A DNA stretch of 64,000 nucleotides from JAXMDT01 sp046348685 (GTDB taxonomy: Bacteria > Pseudomonadota > Alphaproteobacteria > Rickettsiales > UBA998): the NCBI GenBank assembly GCA_046348685.1, contig JAXMDT010000008.1, positions 1 through 64,000 on the forward strand, written 5' to 3'. Every line of letters starts with the position of its first letter. The stretch's first letter is position 1. Under the pieces are notes generated by a model that did no database searches, had not been told where the DNA came from, and saw only the letters and a program-made list of their open reading frames with translations. Made by a program: the position numbers and the translations under genes. Shown one piece after another: positions 16,996 to 27,028 of this stretch.

Positions 16996-18792
16996 TTAAA
17001 CCTGATTTTTATCGAGCGGTTTGGATGTTTCCTCGGGGCCGAGGACGAGTTCGTTGTGCGCGGCTCCGGCGGGAATCATCGGATAAACGTTCTCATTCTG
17101 ATCGACGATCACATCCATGATGACCGGACCTTTATGCGCGATCATTTCCTTGATCGCTTCATCGAGTTTTTCGGGCGCGTCAACGCGCATGCCCTTCATG
17201 CCGTACGCTTCGGCGAGCTTCACGAAATCGGGCAGGGAGTCCATGTAGGATTCGGAGTAGCGCGAGCCGTGGAACATCTGCTGCCACTGGCGCACCATGC
17301 CCATATAGCGATTATTGAGGATGAAGATTTTCACCGGAAGGCGGTATTGCACGGCGGTGGAAAGCTCCTGGATGTTCATCAGGAACGAGGCTTCGCCCGT
17401 CACGCAGACGGTGAGCGCTTCGGGATGCGCCACCTGCACGCCCAGCGCGGAGGGGAAACCATACCCCATCGTGCCAAGGCCGCCGGAGGTCATCCAGCGA
17501 TTCGGCTTATCGTATTTTAAAAACTGCGCCGCCCACATCTGGTGCTGGCCGACGTCGGTGGTTACGTAGGTGTCGTGTTTCTTGGTCAGTTCATTCAGGC
17601 GATCGAGCGCATATTGCGGCTTGATGATCTTGCCGGTCTGTTTGTAGGAAAAACTTTTACGCGCGCGCCAGATTTCAATCTGCTTCCACCACGCGGCGAT
17701 CTGCTGCTTGTCATGTTTCTGCTTTTTCCACAGCGCCAGCATTTCAGCGACTACTTCGCCGGCATCGCCGACGATACCGATATCCACCATCACGGTTTTG
17801 TTGATGGATGACGCGTCGATATCGACATGGATTTTTTTCGAGCGCGGCGAGAACGCATCGAGCCTGCCTGTCACGCGGTCATCGAACCGTGCCCCGATAT
17901 TAATCATTACGTCGCACTCAGCCATACCCATATTCGCTTCGAGCGAGCCGTGCATACCCAGCATGCCCAGAAACTGCGGATCGTTACCCGGATAGGCGCC
18001 AAGTCCCATCAGCGTGTTGGTGCAGGGAAAACCAGTCAGACGCACCAGTTCGGTGAGTTGTTCGCACGCTTTCGCGCCGGCATTGATGACGCCGCCGCCG
18101 ACATAGAAAATCGGCCGCTGTGCTTTGCTCATCAGATCAACCGCGCGAGCGATGGCTTCCTTGTTCAGCGTGCGCACGGGCTTATAGGATTTGCGCGAAA
18201 ACTCATCCTTGCCGCGATAAAGGCCGGTTTTATTTTGAATATCTTTTGGGATGTCGACGACGACGGGGCCAGGACGTCCCGTGCTTGCTACATGGAATGC
18301 TTCATGAATGATGCGCGGCAATTCCTCGATCGTCTGCACCAAGTAATTATGCTTGGTGCAAGAGCGCGTGATGCCCGTGGTGTCGGCTTCCTGAAACGCA
18401 TCCGAGCCGATGAGGTGCGTCGGCACCTGGCCGGTGAGGACAACCATCGGAATGGAATCGAGCAGCGCATCGGTGATGCCGGTGATCGCATTGGTTGCGC
18501 CGGGGCCGGAGGTGACGAGAACGACGCCGGGTTTGCCCGTGGAGCGCGCATAGCCTTCGGCGGCATGCGTCGCGCCCTGTTCGTGGCGTACCAGAATGTG
18601 GCGCACATGGTTCTGCTTGAACATGGCATCGTAGAGCGGCAGCACCGCACCGCCAGGATAGCCGAACACCGTATCCACCCCGTTTTCGGCCATGGCGCGA
18701 ATAATGATTTCGGCACCGGTCATGGTTTCAGGTTGGTCGGATGCCTGATTGCCTGCCTTGATTTCGGCAGTCTGTTTTGCGGTTTTTGCCAT
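16996..18792 (-). CDS. ilvB: Acetolactate synthase large (catalytic) subunit
   Basis: 598 residues with the three ThDP-enzyme domains. The N-terminal domain has the catalytic glutamate in VRHEQGATHAAEGYARSTG, the middle domain is FAD-binding, and the C-terminal ThDP motif runs from GDxx-like VCVTGEASFLMNIQEL to NNRYMGMVRQWQ. It joins two pyruvates, or pyruvate and 2-oxobutyrate. In the ThDP motif the usual Gly-Asp reads TGEAS, so the metal-ligand aspartate appears as Glu. This deserves a check but the surrounding motif is intact. Confidence 0.96.
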   Translation of the reverse strand: MAKTAKQTAEIKAGNQASDQPETMTGAEIIIRAMAENGVDTVFGYPGGAVLPLYDAMFKQNHVRHILVRHEQGATHAAEGYARSTGKPGVVLVTSGPGATNAITGITDALLDSIPMVVLTGQVPTHLIGSDAFQEADTTGITRSCTKHNYLVQTIEELPRIIHEAFHVASTGRPGPVVVDIPKDIQNKTGLYRGKDEFSRKSYKPVRTLNKEAIARAVDLMSKAQRPIFYVGGGVINAGAKACEQLTELVRLTGFPCTNTLMGLGAYPGNDPQFLGMLGMHGSLEANMGMAECDVMINIGARFDDRVTGRLDAFSPRSKKIHVDIDASSINKTVMVDIGIVGDAGEVVAEMLALWKKQKHDKQQIAAWWKQIEIWRARKSFSYKQTGKIIKPQYALDRLNELTKKHDTYVTTDVGQHQMWAAQFLKYDKPNRWMTSGGLGTMGYGFPSALGVQVAHPEALTVCVTGEASFLMNIQELSTAVQYRLPVKIFILNNRYMGMVRQWQQMFHGSRYSESYMDSLPDFVKLAEAYGMKGMRVDAPEKLDEAIKEMIAHKGPVIMDVIVDQNENVYPMIPAGAAHNELVLGPEETSKPLDKNQV

Positions 18793-18840
18793 GTAACTAT
18801 TCTCCAGAACCGCAGAAAGTACCGTTTTTTACGAGATGCG

Positions 18841-19755
18841 TCAACGGTTTGGTAGCGTAAACTGATTCCGGATCCAAGTCATCTGCCGCTTGGCATAATT
18901 GCGGGTATTCTGCTTTGCTTTATCAATGGCTTCGCGCAGTTTCATCGTGCCGTCCAAATAGGCGAAAAACTCCGGCACGCCATGGGCGCGCAGGAGTGGG
19001 TAGGTGGCAGAGAGATCCTTTATTTCTTCCCTAATGGGAAGGGGGCTTTGTCTACTGAAGTCTCTTACTTTTTTCCAAAGCACCTCCACTTCCTCCAGCG
19101 CTCCGGCATCGATCATCAAATCCAGCCGCCGGTCGATGCGGTGATAGAGTTCGTCGCGGGGCAACGCTATGATTTCCATGGTATAGTCCGCTTCCGGCAG
19201 TGCAGGTTTCATCGGCTTTGCCTGCCATTCAGCAAGGGAGATGCCGGTTGCTTCCATGACTTCCAGTGCACGGGCAATGCGCTGCGAGTCTCCCGGTTTG
19301 AGGCGGGCTGCCATTTCGGGATCAATCTGCTGCAGATAGATATAGGGCTCCGGCATGGCGCGTACGCGCTCGCGGATTTCAGCAGGAATATCGGGAATGT
19401 CGGAGAGTCCCTGCATCAGCGATTTGATATACATGCCAGTGCCGCCAACGAGAATGGGCAGTTTGTTTTCCTGCCAGACTTGCCGGATTTCCTTGGCAGC
19501 CATATCCACCCAGCGCGCGGCGGTACAGGGATCGAATACATCCAGCACTCCGTACAATCGGTGCTCGGCTTGGTTTTCTTCCTCCTCGGTGGGGCGGGCG
19601 GACAGAATGCGAAGATCGGCGTAGGTCTGCATGGCATCGGCATTGATAATGATGCCATTTTTTTCAGCAGCCGCCTGCAATGCACGCGCCGTTTTGCCCG
19701 AACCGGTCGGGCCGGTGATGATATGGACTGCGTTTTTTGTTTTCATGGGAATCAA
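18841..19755 (-). CDS. miaA: tRNA dimethylallyltransferase MiaA
   Basis: 304 residues. The P-loop is ITGPTGSGKTARALQAA; IINADAMQTYADLRILSARP carries the substrate-binding and catalytic Asp region. LVGGTGMYIKSLMQGLSDIP and the C-terminal YAKRQMTWIRNQF are diagnostic. It adds the isopentenyl group to A37 of tRNAs reading UNN codons. A start at 19746 (three codons in) is equally possible. Confidence 0.95.
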   Translation of the reverse strand: MIPMKTKNAVHIITGPTGSGKTARALQAAAEKNGIIINADAMQTYADLRILSARPTEEEENQAEHRLYGVLDVFDPCTAARWVDMAAKEIRQVWQENKLPILVGGTGMYIKSLMQGLSDIPDIPAEIRERVRAMPEPYIYLQQIDPEMAARLKPGDSQRIARALEVMEATGISLAEWQAKPMKPALPEADYTMEIIALPRDELYHRIDRRLDLMIDAGALEEVEVLWKKVRDFSRQSPLPIREEIKDLSATYPLLRAHGVPEFFAYLDGTMKLREAIDKAKQNTRNYAKRQMTWIRNQFTLPNR

Positions 19756-19805
19756 AAAGTAAGTATGGGATGTTGTAGCCCAAAACCGGAAAGCTGAAAC
19801 CTAAA

Positions 19806-20699
19806 ATGATACAGCCGCTTGTTGTCACCCTGATGGTTCCGCGCGATAAAAAACAGGAATCGCGTTTTTTTCATCATGCGTGGGATGCGCTGAAGGCACG
19901 GGGTTTCCACGTGGCGGAGCTGGAATGGCTTTCCGACAATGAGGCCTGCGATATCACCGTGGAAGGGGCGGATTTCGCGGAACTTAAAAAAAATGTCACG
20001 GAAACGGTGGAGAGCCACCCGATCGATTTTGCCGTGCAGCCGAAAGAGGGCAGGCGAAAAAAATTACTGATTAGCGATATGGATTCAACGCTGATCGGCC
20101 AGGAATGCATCGATGAGCTGGCTGATTTTGTCGGTAAAAAAGAAGAGGTTTCCGCGATCACGGAGCGTGCCATGCGCGGCGAATTGGATTTCAAGGAAGC
20201 GCTCACGCACCGTGTATCACTTTTGAAAGGACTACGCGAAGATGTGCTGCAGCGTGCGTTCGATGAACGCATCACGATGAATGCGGGCGGCAGGGAGCTG
20301 GTGGAAACGATGCGGGCGAACGGTGCCTATACGTTGCTGGTTTCAGGAGGATTTACGTTTTTCACTTCCCGGGTGCGCGACGCACTGGGATTTCAGGAAG
20401 ACCATTCTAATGTGCTGGACGTAGCGGAGGGCGCGTTGACGGGTAAAGTCGTGCCGCCGATTCTGGATAAGGAAGCAAAGCTTGCCTCCCTGAAGACTAC
20501 CTGCGCGCGGCTAGGCATTTCGACGCATGACGTCATGGCCATTGGCGATGGCGCCAATGACCTTCCGATGATCAAAGAAGCAGGTATGGGCGTTGCGTAC
20601 CGCGCAAAACCCGTTGTTCGCGCCGAAGCGGATATGGCGCTCAATCACTGCGATTTATCGGCACTGCTGTTCGTGCAGGGTTACAAAAAGCAGTTTTAA
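19806..20699 (+). CDS. serB: Phosphoserine phosphatase SerB
   Basis: 297 residues. An N-terminal ACT-like region (about 1-75) is followed by a HAD domain: motif I LLISDMDSTLIGQECIDELAD (nucleophile DxD), motif II LLVSGGFTFFTSRV, and motif III/IV VMAIGDGANDLPMIKEAGMGVAY. It makes serine from phosphoserine. Divergently oriented from miaA with a 50-base gap. Confidence 0.95.
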   Translation: MIQPLVVTLMVPRDKKQESRFFHHAWDALKARGFHVAELEWLSDNEACDITVEGADFAELKKNVTETVESHPIDFAVQPKEGRRKKLLISDMDSTLIGQECIDELADFVGKKEEVSAITERAMRGELDFKEALTHRVSLLKGLREDVLQRAFDERITMNAGGRELVETMRANGAYTLLVSGGFTFFTSRVRDALGFQEDHSNVLDVAEGALTGKVVPPILDKEAKLASLKTTCARLGISTHDVMAIGDGANDLPMIKEAGMGVAYRAKPVVRAEADMALNHCDLSALLFVQGYKKQF

Positions 20700-20734
20700 A
20701 AATCCTATTTTTGTTTTCGTTCGTTTTTGTTTAT

Positions 20735-20966
20735 CTCCGGCAGTGCGGCATCTTTTGTCATCAAGAGCGCCTCTGCCGGAGACCTGAAGGAGTCTCCAAC
20801 AGCGTGAGCGCATAAGATCAAGGCCGCCTTGCTCTGCCCAGGCAGAAATAGCCGACTTCATCATTACGCCTCGCGGGTCTTTCAGCATGCTGCCTTCTCC
20901 TGGGCGAACGGCAGTGCCTACGGGCCTGTGCACTCAGGTTAAGCGGAGCAGGGTGCTGCCCGGAAG
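20735..20966. ncRNA. Candidate structured RNA between serB and degP (6S-like shape)
   Basis: This 275-base gap holds no supported gene but is dense in complementary segments. CTCCGGCAG (20735-20743) can pair with CTGCCCGG (20956-20963) to close the whole region, and internal hairpins include GGAGACCTGAAGGAGTCTCC (20778-20797), TCTGCCCAGGCAGA and CAGCATGCTG. A long rod of about 230 nt closed by its ends resembles 6S RNA, but I recognise no diagnostic 6S sequence and cannot assign the strand. Confidence 0.3.
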
Positions 20967-20974
20967 TGGGAAAA

Positions 20975-22443
20975 TTATTCCACCGGCAGGGTTACGAACG
21001 CGGTATCGTTGCCGCGCAGGATGCGGAGCAGGATGAATTTGCGGCCGGCATCTTTCGCGCTGGCAATCGCCTTTTTGAAATCGCTGACCGACATCACCGG
21101 CTGATTGTTCGCCGAATTGATGACATCGCCCGGCGACATGCCGCGTTTCGCCGCATCCGAATCATGCTCGATATCGGCGACAAACAAACCCTGCAAGTTC
21201 TTGCCGATCTCGAATTGCTGGCGAAGCTCGGCGTCCAGCGGTTTCAGGCTGAGGCCAAGCACTTTTTCGCTGCCGGTGACCTCCGGCTGCTCTTTCACGG
21301 AGCCGGTGTCATCGCTTGCCTGTTCATCTTCCTGCAGTTCGCCAGGCGTGATCTGGTAGGTTTTCGCCTGCGTCGCGGATCACCACAACGTCAACCGTCT
21401 TGCCGATTTTCGTCTCGGCGACCATGCGGGGCAGGAAGCGCATTCGGTGATTTCCTTGCCGTCAAACTTGCTGATCAGATCGCATTCTTGATGCCGACTT
21501 TGGCAGCAGGGCTACCAGGGTGACTTCCAGTACAGGGCACCGTGCGTGTTCGGAGGCCAAGGCTTTCACGGCAACTTCTTCGTTCACCTGCTGGATCTTC
21601 ACGCCCAGCCAGCCGCGATGCGTGCGGCCGAATTCACGCAGTTGTTTCAGTACCGGTTCGGCCATCGAGGAAGGAATGGAAAAACCGATCCCGATATTGC
21701 CGCCGTTCGGCGAGAAGATCGCCGTGTTCACGCCGATCACTTCGCCTTTCATATTGAACATCGGGCCGCCTGAATTGCCGCGGTTGATAGCGGCATCGGT
21801 TTGCAGGAAGTCATCGAACGGACCGGCATTGATGCTGCGCTCGGTCGCCGAAATAATACCCGCCGTGACGGAACCGCCGAGGCCATATGGATTGCCGATG
21901 GCGACGATCCAGTCGCCGACGCGCACTTCATCCGAATTGCCGAATTTTACGAATGGCAGGTCTTTTTTGGGTTCGATCTTGAGCAGTGCGAGATCGGTTT
22001 TGGCGTCCTTGCCCACCAGCTTTGCTTTATATTGCGTGCCGTCCTGAAAACGCACGGAGATTTCTTTCGCATCGTCAATCACGTGATTGTTGCTGACGAT
22101 GTAACCGGTCGGATCGATCACGAAACCCGAGCCAAGAGACTGGACTTCATGCTCGGAATTATCCTCACCCGGTCCCGGCAGGCCGAAACGGTCGAAAAAT
22201 TCCTTAAATTGTTTTTCCTGGCCAGGGGCAGCTGACCGAAGGAGAGCCCATGCCGCGGCCCGCCGCCCTTGACTTTCTGCACGTCGTATAGACGTTGACG
22301 ACAGCAGGCGGGAAGTTTTTCCACAAGGTCAGCAAAGCTTCCCGGCGGATCGATGGCAAAAGACGGCGCTGCAAAGGCAGCACTTAAAGAATGCGGCGCA
22401 CAGCATCGACCAGTGGCATTGGCAAAAACTTTTTTGCAAACAT
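20975..22443 (-). pseudogene. degP: DegP/HtrA periplasmic serine protease, frame broken by small indels
   Basis: A complete DegP is readable when several frames are joined. A signal peptide starts at ATG 22443, then comes FGLPGPGEDNSEHEV, and the protease domain has the triad His (SNNHVIDDA), Asp (KTDLALLKI) and Ser (INRGNSGGP). PDZ1 is fragmented at 21300-21540, and PDZ2 ends ILLRILRGNDTAFVTLPVE. Breaks lie near 22410, 22305, 22220, and at several points from 21350 to 21540. Most correspond to one missing base in a doubled letter (for example TTGGCC for TTGGGCC, ACGGTG for ACGGGTG). Conserved residues persist in every segment, so sequence error is likely. It lies downstream of hflKC. Confidence 0.88.
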
Positions 22444-22592
22444 CTGAATTCTCACTTTTGTTGATTCTGATTCGTGATAAGCCGGATATATATCCCTGAC
22501 AAGATAGCCAGAATATACGCCGGGCTTTTGTAAATTTCCAGCACGGCGCATGAAAAAATCGGTAAATCTTTTCATTTTGGCGTCATTTCGCT

Positions 22593-23533
22593 TCATTTCG
22601 CTTTGTCCATGTAACGCAGAAACTCAGAAGTCGGTGACAGGATGACGGTGGTATCGTCTTTATTAAGCGTCTTTCTGTAGGCCTGCATGGCCAGTAGAAG
22701 CCATAAAAATCCTTATCTTCCCCGAATGCCTCGGCAAAAATACGGCTTGCCGTCGCATCGCCTTCCCCGCGAATGACGGAGGCCTTCTTTTCCGCTTCCG
22801 CCAACGTGATCGTACGCTGCTTTTCCGCTTCCGAGCGGATGATCTGCGATTCCTTCTGGCCTTCGGCGCGGAAACGTTCCGCTACTTTCTGGCGGTCCGA
22901 GCGCATACGGTTATAAATCGGGTCCGAAGTTTCTTTCGGCAGGTCGGTACGCATAATGCGCACATCCTCCACCTCGATGCCGAAACCGGCGCGGGGCGTT
23001 TCAATCGTCGGCGCATTGGTCGGCGTTTTGACATCCGCTGCTTTATCCTCTTTCGGTTCGCGTTCACCGGAAGCGAGCTCAAATACCATATCGCGGATAT
23101 TGCCCATGATCTCGCCGCGTTTGGGCGTCAGCAGCGTATTCAAATCTTCGCGGCCCAGTATATCGCGCAGCGATTTCTCTAAAATACTTTCAAGGCGCAT
23201 GTTCATGATCCGCTCCGAACGCACTGCCTGATAGAATTTCAGCGGATCGACGATGCGGTATGCGACAAAGGCATCGACGATCAGACGGTCCTGGTCACGC
23301 AGGATCACCGTCATCGGCTCAGCATTGAATACCAGCGTGCGGCGGTCGAATTTTTCCACCGCGTCGATCATCGGCACCTTGAATTTCAGGCCCGGTTCAC
23401 GAATGATATTGACCGGTTTTCCGAAGCGAAGCACCAGCGCCTGCTCCGTCTGGTTGACAACGAAGAATGCATTGGCGGCGATCGCGCCGACGATGAAGAG
23501 GCCAACAATGAGGGCGATAAAAGTCGGTTTCAT
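22593..23533 (-). CDS. hflC: HflC, modulator of FtsH protease (one frameshift near the 3' end)
   Basis: SPFH/band-7 protein with one N-terminal membrane anchor (about 7-27) and the prohibitin domain. The uncorrected frame is 316 residues and ends at 22583 in nonsense (WPCRPTERRL onward). Adding one G at about 22690 restores the canonical tail WAMQAYRKTLNKDDTTVILS, then SEFLRYMDKAK with stop at 22593. HflC forms a cage with HflK around FtsH in the inner membrane. Its ATG overlaps the hflK stop (TAATG). Confidence 0.92.
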
Positions 23534-24711
23534 TAGCGTGCCTCCTCAGTAGCGGCGGGGACATCCGAAACATTACGGTTTCGCTGCACTTCCGGCAGCG
23601 GCAGATAGGGCAGCACGCCATTGCTTGCCTTATCGTCGAGAATCACTTTGTTCATACCGCCCAATACTTCTTCCATCGTCTCCAGGTAAATACGCTGGCG
23701 TGTAACATCCTCGGCGTTTTTATATTCCTTATAAATGGCCTTGAAACGCGAAGCTTCCCCCTCGGCGCGGCTGACGACCGCTTCACGGTACGCTTCGGCG
23801 TCCTGCACCATCTTAGCCGCCTGACCTTGCGCCACCGGTAAAATACCATCGCGGTATTTCATCGCCTGGTTGCGCAGCGTTTCTTTTTCCTGCTGCGAGG
23901 AAAGCACGTCGATGAACGCATCGACTACCGGCTGCGGCGCATCGACGGCGAGCAGGTTCACCTCGAAAATTTCAATCCCGCTCTGATATTCATCGAGAAT
24001 GCTCTGCATCAGATCCTGCGTTGCTTCGGCGATGGACTGGCGTTTGTCCGACAGCGCCAGCGATAAAGCCGTATTCCCCATGATTTCGCGCATGGCGGTC
24101 TCCGCGACCGGCTTCACAATGAAATCCGGCGTGCGCAGGTTAAAGAGATACTTGCCCGCATCCTTGATGCGCCACTGGACTTCAAATTGCGCGCTAACGA
24201 TGTTTTTATCGCCGGTCAGCATCAGGCTTTCTTCCGGCACCAGCGACCGGTTTTCGCGGTTATCATAATTATTGCCCATTGACCGAAAACCGATCTGCTC
24301 GCGGTTGATGGTCGTGACGCGCGGCGTGAATGCCTGCTCGATCGGGTAGGGAAGATGGTAGTTCAGGCCCGGCTCGGTGGTGCGGTGATATTCGCCGAAA
24401 CGAAGCACCACGCCCTGTTCATCGGCATCGACGCGGTAAATGCCGGAGGCGAACCAGAGGACAAGCAAACCGAGGCCGATCAGAATGATCAGGCGCGGCC
24501 CCTGGAAATCGAAGCCTCCGCCGCTACCGCTTCCATTGCCGCCGCCATTGCCAAACATACCGCGCAGAGATTCTTTACTTTTGCGCAGCAATTCTTCGAG
24601 ATCAGGCTGATCGTTCGGTGTATTCGGACGATTAGGGCCTTTGCCGCCGGTGCCGCCGCTTCCAGTGCCGCCGCCCGATGAGCCCCACGGGCCGCCTTTA
24701 TTTACCGTCAT
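23533..24711 (-). CDS. hflK: HflK, modulator of FtsH protease
   Basis: 392 residues. A Gly/Pro-rich cytoplasmic lead (about 1-75) and a membrane helix (LIILIGLGLLVLWFASGIY) precede the band-7 domain (VDADEQGVVLRFGEYHRTTEPGL), followed by a coiled region with AEAYREAVVSRAEGEASRF. Partner of HflC in the FtsH regulatory complex. First gene of an hflK-hflC-degP unit, an order found widely in alphaproteobacteria. Confidence 0.95.
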   Translation of the reverse strand: MTVNKGGPWGSSGGGTGSGGTGGKGPNRPNTPNDQPDLEELLRKSKESLRGMFGNGGGNGSGSGGGFDFQGPRLIILIGLGLLVLWFASGIYRVDADEQGVVLRFGEYHRTTEPGLNYHLPYPIEQAFTPRVTTINREQIGFRSMGNNYDNRENRSLVPEESLMLTGDKNIVSAQFEVQWRIKDAGKYLFNLRTPDFIVKPVAETAMREIMGNTALSLALSDKRQSIAEATQDLMQSILDEYQSGIEIFEVNLLAVDAPQPVVDAFIDVLSSQQEKETLRNQAMKYRDGILPVAQGQAAKMVQDAEAYREAVVSRAEGEASRFKAIYKEYKNAEDVTRQRIYLETMEEVLGGMNKVILDDKASNGVLPYLPLPEVQRNRNVSDVPAATEEAR

Positions 24712-24783
24712 GCCCGTTTTCTCCTTTTCGCGGCGTCTCTTTTGCCATAATGATTGTGCATTAAGAATGTACTATAATTCCCT

Positions 24784-25836
24784 ATGCAACGATTTCAAGA
24801 GCAAGCAACCGTTTTGGAAGAAAAAATTCTGGATGCGTTACGTAGCGTAATTGATCCGAAGACGAAACGCGACGTGGTTTCCGCCGGTCTCATCTCCGGT
24901 ATCGTCGCGCGCGGCGGCAAGGTAGGATTCATGATTACGATCGCCCCGGGCGATCGTTCATTGCAGGAGTCTTTGCAGGAAGAGTGCCGCAAAGCAGTGG
25001 TAAAAATTCCGGGCGTCGAAAGCGTTACCGCCGTGCTGACCGGCGAGGCTTCGCCGCATGAACCGCCGAAGGAGCAGCGGCGCGGCATGGCGCAATGGAA
25101 CCTTGCGCCGGTGGAAGGCGTCAAACGGATTATCGCCGTTGCATCGGGAAAGGGCGGGGTGGGGAAGTCAACGACGACGGTGAACCTTGCGCATGCGGCA
25201 GCGGCATTGGGATTGCGTGTCGGAATTTTAGACGCGGATATTTATGGGCCTTCGATGCCGCGCATGCTGGGACTGCGTGGAAAAAAGCCTGAGGTGCAGC
25301 AGAATAAATTCGTTCCGCTTACCAAAGATAATATTCAAGCGATGTCGATCGGTTTTCTCACCGGCGATGATGCGGCGGTATTGCGCGGCCCCATGATCAC
25401 TAAAACGCTCGTGCAATTGCTGCGCGGAACGGCGTGGCAGGATGTGGACATTCTTTTCATCGACCTGCCGCCAGGCACGGGCGATATTCATCTCAGCCTG
25501 GTGCAGCAGACGCCGCTGGCGCTGAATCAGGGCGGCGTGATTCTGGTGACGACGCCGCAGGATGTAGCGGTCGACGATGCGCGTAAATGCGCCCAGATGT
25601 TCGGCAAGGTTGACGTGCCGATTTTAGGTGTCATCGAAAACATGAGCTGGTTTGAAGATACCTCAGGGCAGAAGCATTATCTCTTCGGGCGAGGCGGCGG
25701 AAAGAAACTGGCGGATGAATCCGGCGCGACGTTGCTTGGGCAGATTCCGCAACGGTTAGATATTCAGCAGGCGATGGAGGCGGGCGAAAACAATGCACAG
25801 GCCCTTTACAAGCCAATTATAACGAAATTGATCTAG
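24784..25836 (+). CDS. mrp: Iron-sulfur cluster carrier protein Mrp/ApbC
   Basis: 350 residues. An N-terminal MIP18/DUF59 domain (about 1-90) is followed by a P-loop NTPase with deviant Walker A VASGKGGVGKSTTTVNLA, LDADIYGPSMPRMLG, and DILFIDLPPGTGDIHL. The C-terminal lobe contains VIENMSWFE where many ApbC proteins carry a CxxC pair; I see no CxxC here, so cluster transfer may use other ligands. Divergent from hflK. Confidence 0.93.
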   Translation: MQRFQEQATVLEEKILDALRSVIDPKTKRDVVSAGLISGIVARGGKVGFMITIAPGDRSLQESLQEECRKAVVKIPGVESVTAVLTGEASPHEPPKEQRRGMAQWNLAPVEGVKRIIAVASGKGGVGKSTTTVNLAHAAAALGLRVGILDADIYGPSMPRMLGLRGKKPEVQQNKFVPLTKDNIQAMSIGFLTGDDAAVLRGPMITKTLVQLLRGTAWQDVDILFIDLPPGTGDIHLSLVQQTPLALNQGGVILVTTPQDVAVDDARKCAQMFGKVDVPILGVIENMSWFEDTSGQKHYLFGRGGGKKLADESGATLLGQIPQRLDIQQAMEAGENNAQALYKPIITKLI

Positions 25837-26480
25837 CGAATTGATCTTCCGGTTCCGTCGCGTCGCGCCTTCCAGCGCCCAGCCATTTCAAATGATTCTT
25901 TTGTTCTCGGAACAATATCTTCTTCAGGCAAACCTAATTCACGGCGGACAATAGCGGCGTGATCTGTAAAGTCTCTACCAACCTGACCAGGTTTCCAATC
26001 TTCCTTGTTCGGTATGGCCATTTCCATTCCGGTAAAATCGTAGAAGGTTAAGATGCAGCCTTTGATGGTGCTTCCCATCATAACGCGAACTGGAAAAAGG
26101 CTGCGCGGTTTAATCCCCTTTTTTTGAAGGCCGGTCTCAATTTGCGCCATCATATCGTTCAAGCGATGTTGAAATGTCGACGTAACAAGGGAGACACGCT
26201 TGATGTGGTTATCTGCGGCGTTTGTCGGCATTGATTTTAATTCGGCGCGATAACGCAGGAAGGAAAAAAGGTAAGCATGCACGGCGTCGCTCACGAGATT
26301 TTGCAATGCGGGTACTTGTGCGAAATGCTGGGTGTTATGTTGATGAAAAACAGTTAGCGCCCGTTTCTCCATTTTGTCTAAAAGAAGCTTGTCCTTCGGT
26401 GACAATGCCACGGGTTCGTGCAAGGCCTCATACATAATATAAGGACCGGTAATAGGAGTTACATCGCTCAATACAGACAT
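25833..26480 (-). CDS. Hypothetical protein
   Basis: 215 residues, overlapping the mrp stop by 4 bases convergently. Not recognised. The N-terminal half is mainly helical (MEKRALTVFHQHNTQHF, DAVHAYLFSFLRYRAEL). The C-terminal half has a beta-rich patch (RVMMGSTIKGCILTFYDFTG) and ends in a strongly basic Arg-rich tail (AGRWKARRDGTGRSIR). No signal peptide or membrane helix. A basic, polar C-terminus is compatible with a T4SS substrate but is not proof. Confidence 0.65.
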   Translation of the reverse strand: MSVLSDVTPITGPYIMYEALHEPVALSPKDKLLLDKMEKRALTVFHQHNTQHFAQVPALQNLVSDAVHAYLFSFLRYRAELKSMPTNAADNHIKRVSLVTSTFQHRLNDMMAQIETGLQKKGIKPRSLFPVRVMMGSTIKGCILTFYDFTGMEMAIPNKEDWKPGQVGRDFTDHAAIVRRELGLPEEDIVPRTKESFEMAGRWKARRDGTGRSIR

Positions 26481-26524
26481 GAACGCTTCTTAGCCTGTTA
26501 TTGTGACAAAATTATTAAGAAAAA

Positions 26525-26941
26525 TTAATGACTAGCGGCAGTCAGTTTTGCAAACGTTTCCGCCTGTATGCGCTCGATGTCCTTGAGCGGGCCGGCGACC
26601 AGTTCTTCCCGCACGGCACCTATATTATAACCGGCAGCGCGAATATTGGCTTCTGCCATGGCGCGTATCAAACCGTAATTCAGGCGACCATCCTGTCCTG
26701 GCTTCAGGCGTATTTCCACCTGCTGCGTCGGATCTTTGATATCCGGCATCGTCTGGTGACCATTCAAAACATAAGAGTCGATAATATTGGCGGCTTTAAT
26801 AGCAGATTCGATTAAAGCTTCCGTCGCGCCTAACTGCTCGTTCGGGCCATCGATGCGATGGTTGAAATTAAGATCGGCACGGATCGTTTTGTAACGATTG
26901 GTATCGGCGTGTAAAATGGTCTTCCTAACGTCTTCACCCAT
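26525..26941 (-). CDS. Hypothetical protein
   Basis: 138 residues, soluble, no recognised family. Contains NHRIDGPNEQLGATEALIES and helices AAKAANIID-like, then EIRLKPGQDGRLNYGLIRAM. Its own start lies 87 bases from the thyX stop. It is encoded in the same direction as the preceding unknown gene (44 bases apart), so the two may be co-transcribed. Confidence 0.6.
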   Translation of the reverse strand: MGEDVRKTILHADTNRYKTIRADLNFNHRIDGPNEQLGATEALIESAIKAANIIDSYVLNGHQTMPDIKDPTQQVEIRLKPGQDGRLNYGLIRAMAEANIRAAGYNIGAVREELVAGPLKDIERIQAETFAKLTAASH

Positions 26942-27028
26942 AATATTCCTAAGAAAAGCGGGGGATGGATAGAAATTACATTAAATACTATATTAAAAAA
27001 TAGTTAATTTCTAGTTAATATGTATGGA

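Noticed and set aside
17827..18855. Open frame of 342 codons on the plus strand
   Set aside because: Antisense to ilvB; no family similarity.
20655..20933. Minus-strand open frame of 92 codons between serB and degP
   Set aside because: No ribosome-binding site, overlaps serB antisense, composition basic and irregular; the region looks like structured RNA instead.
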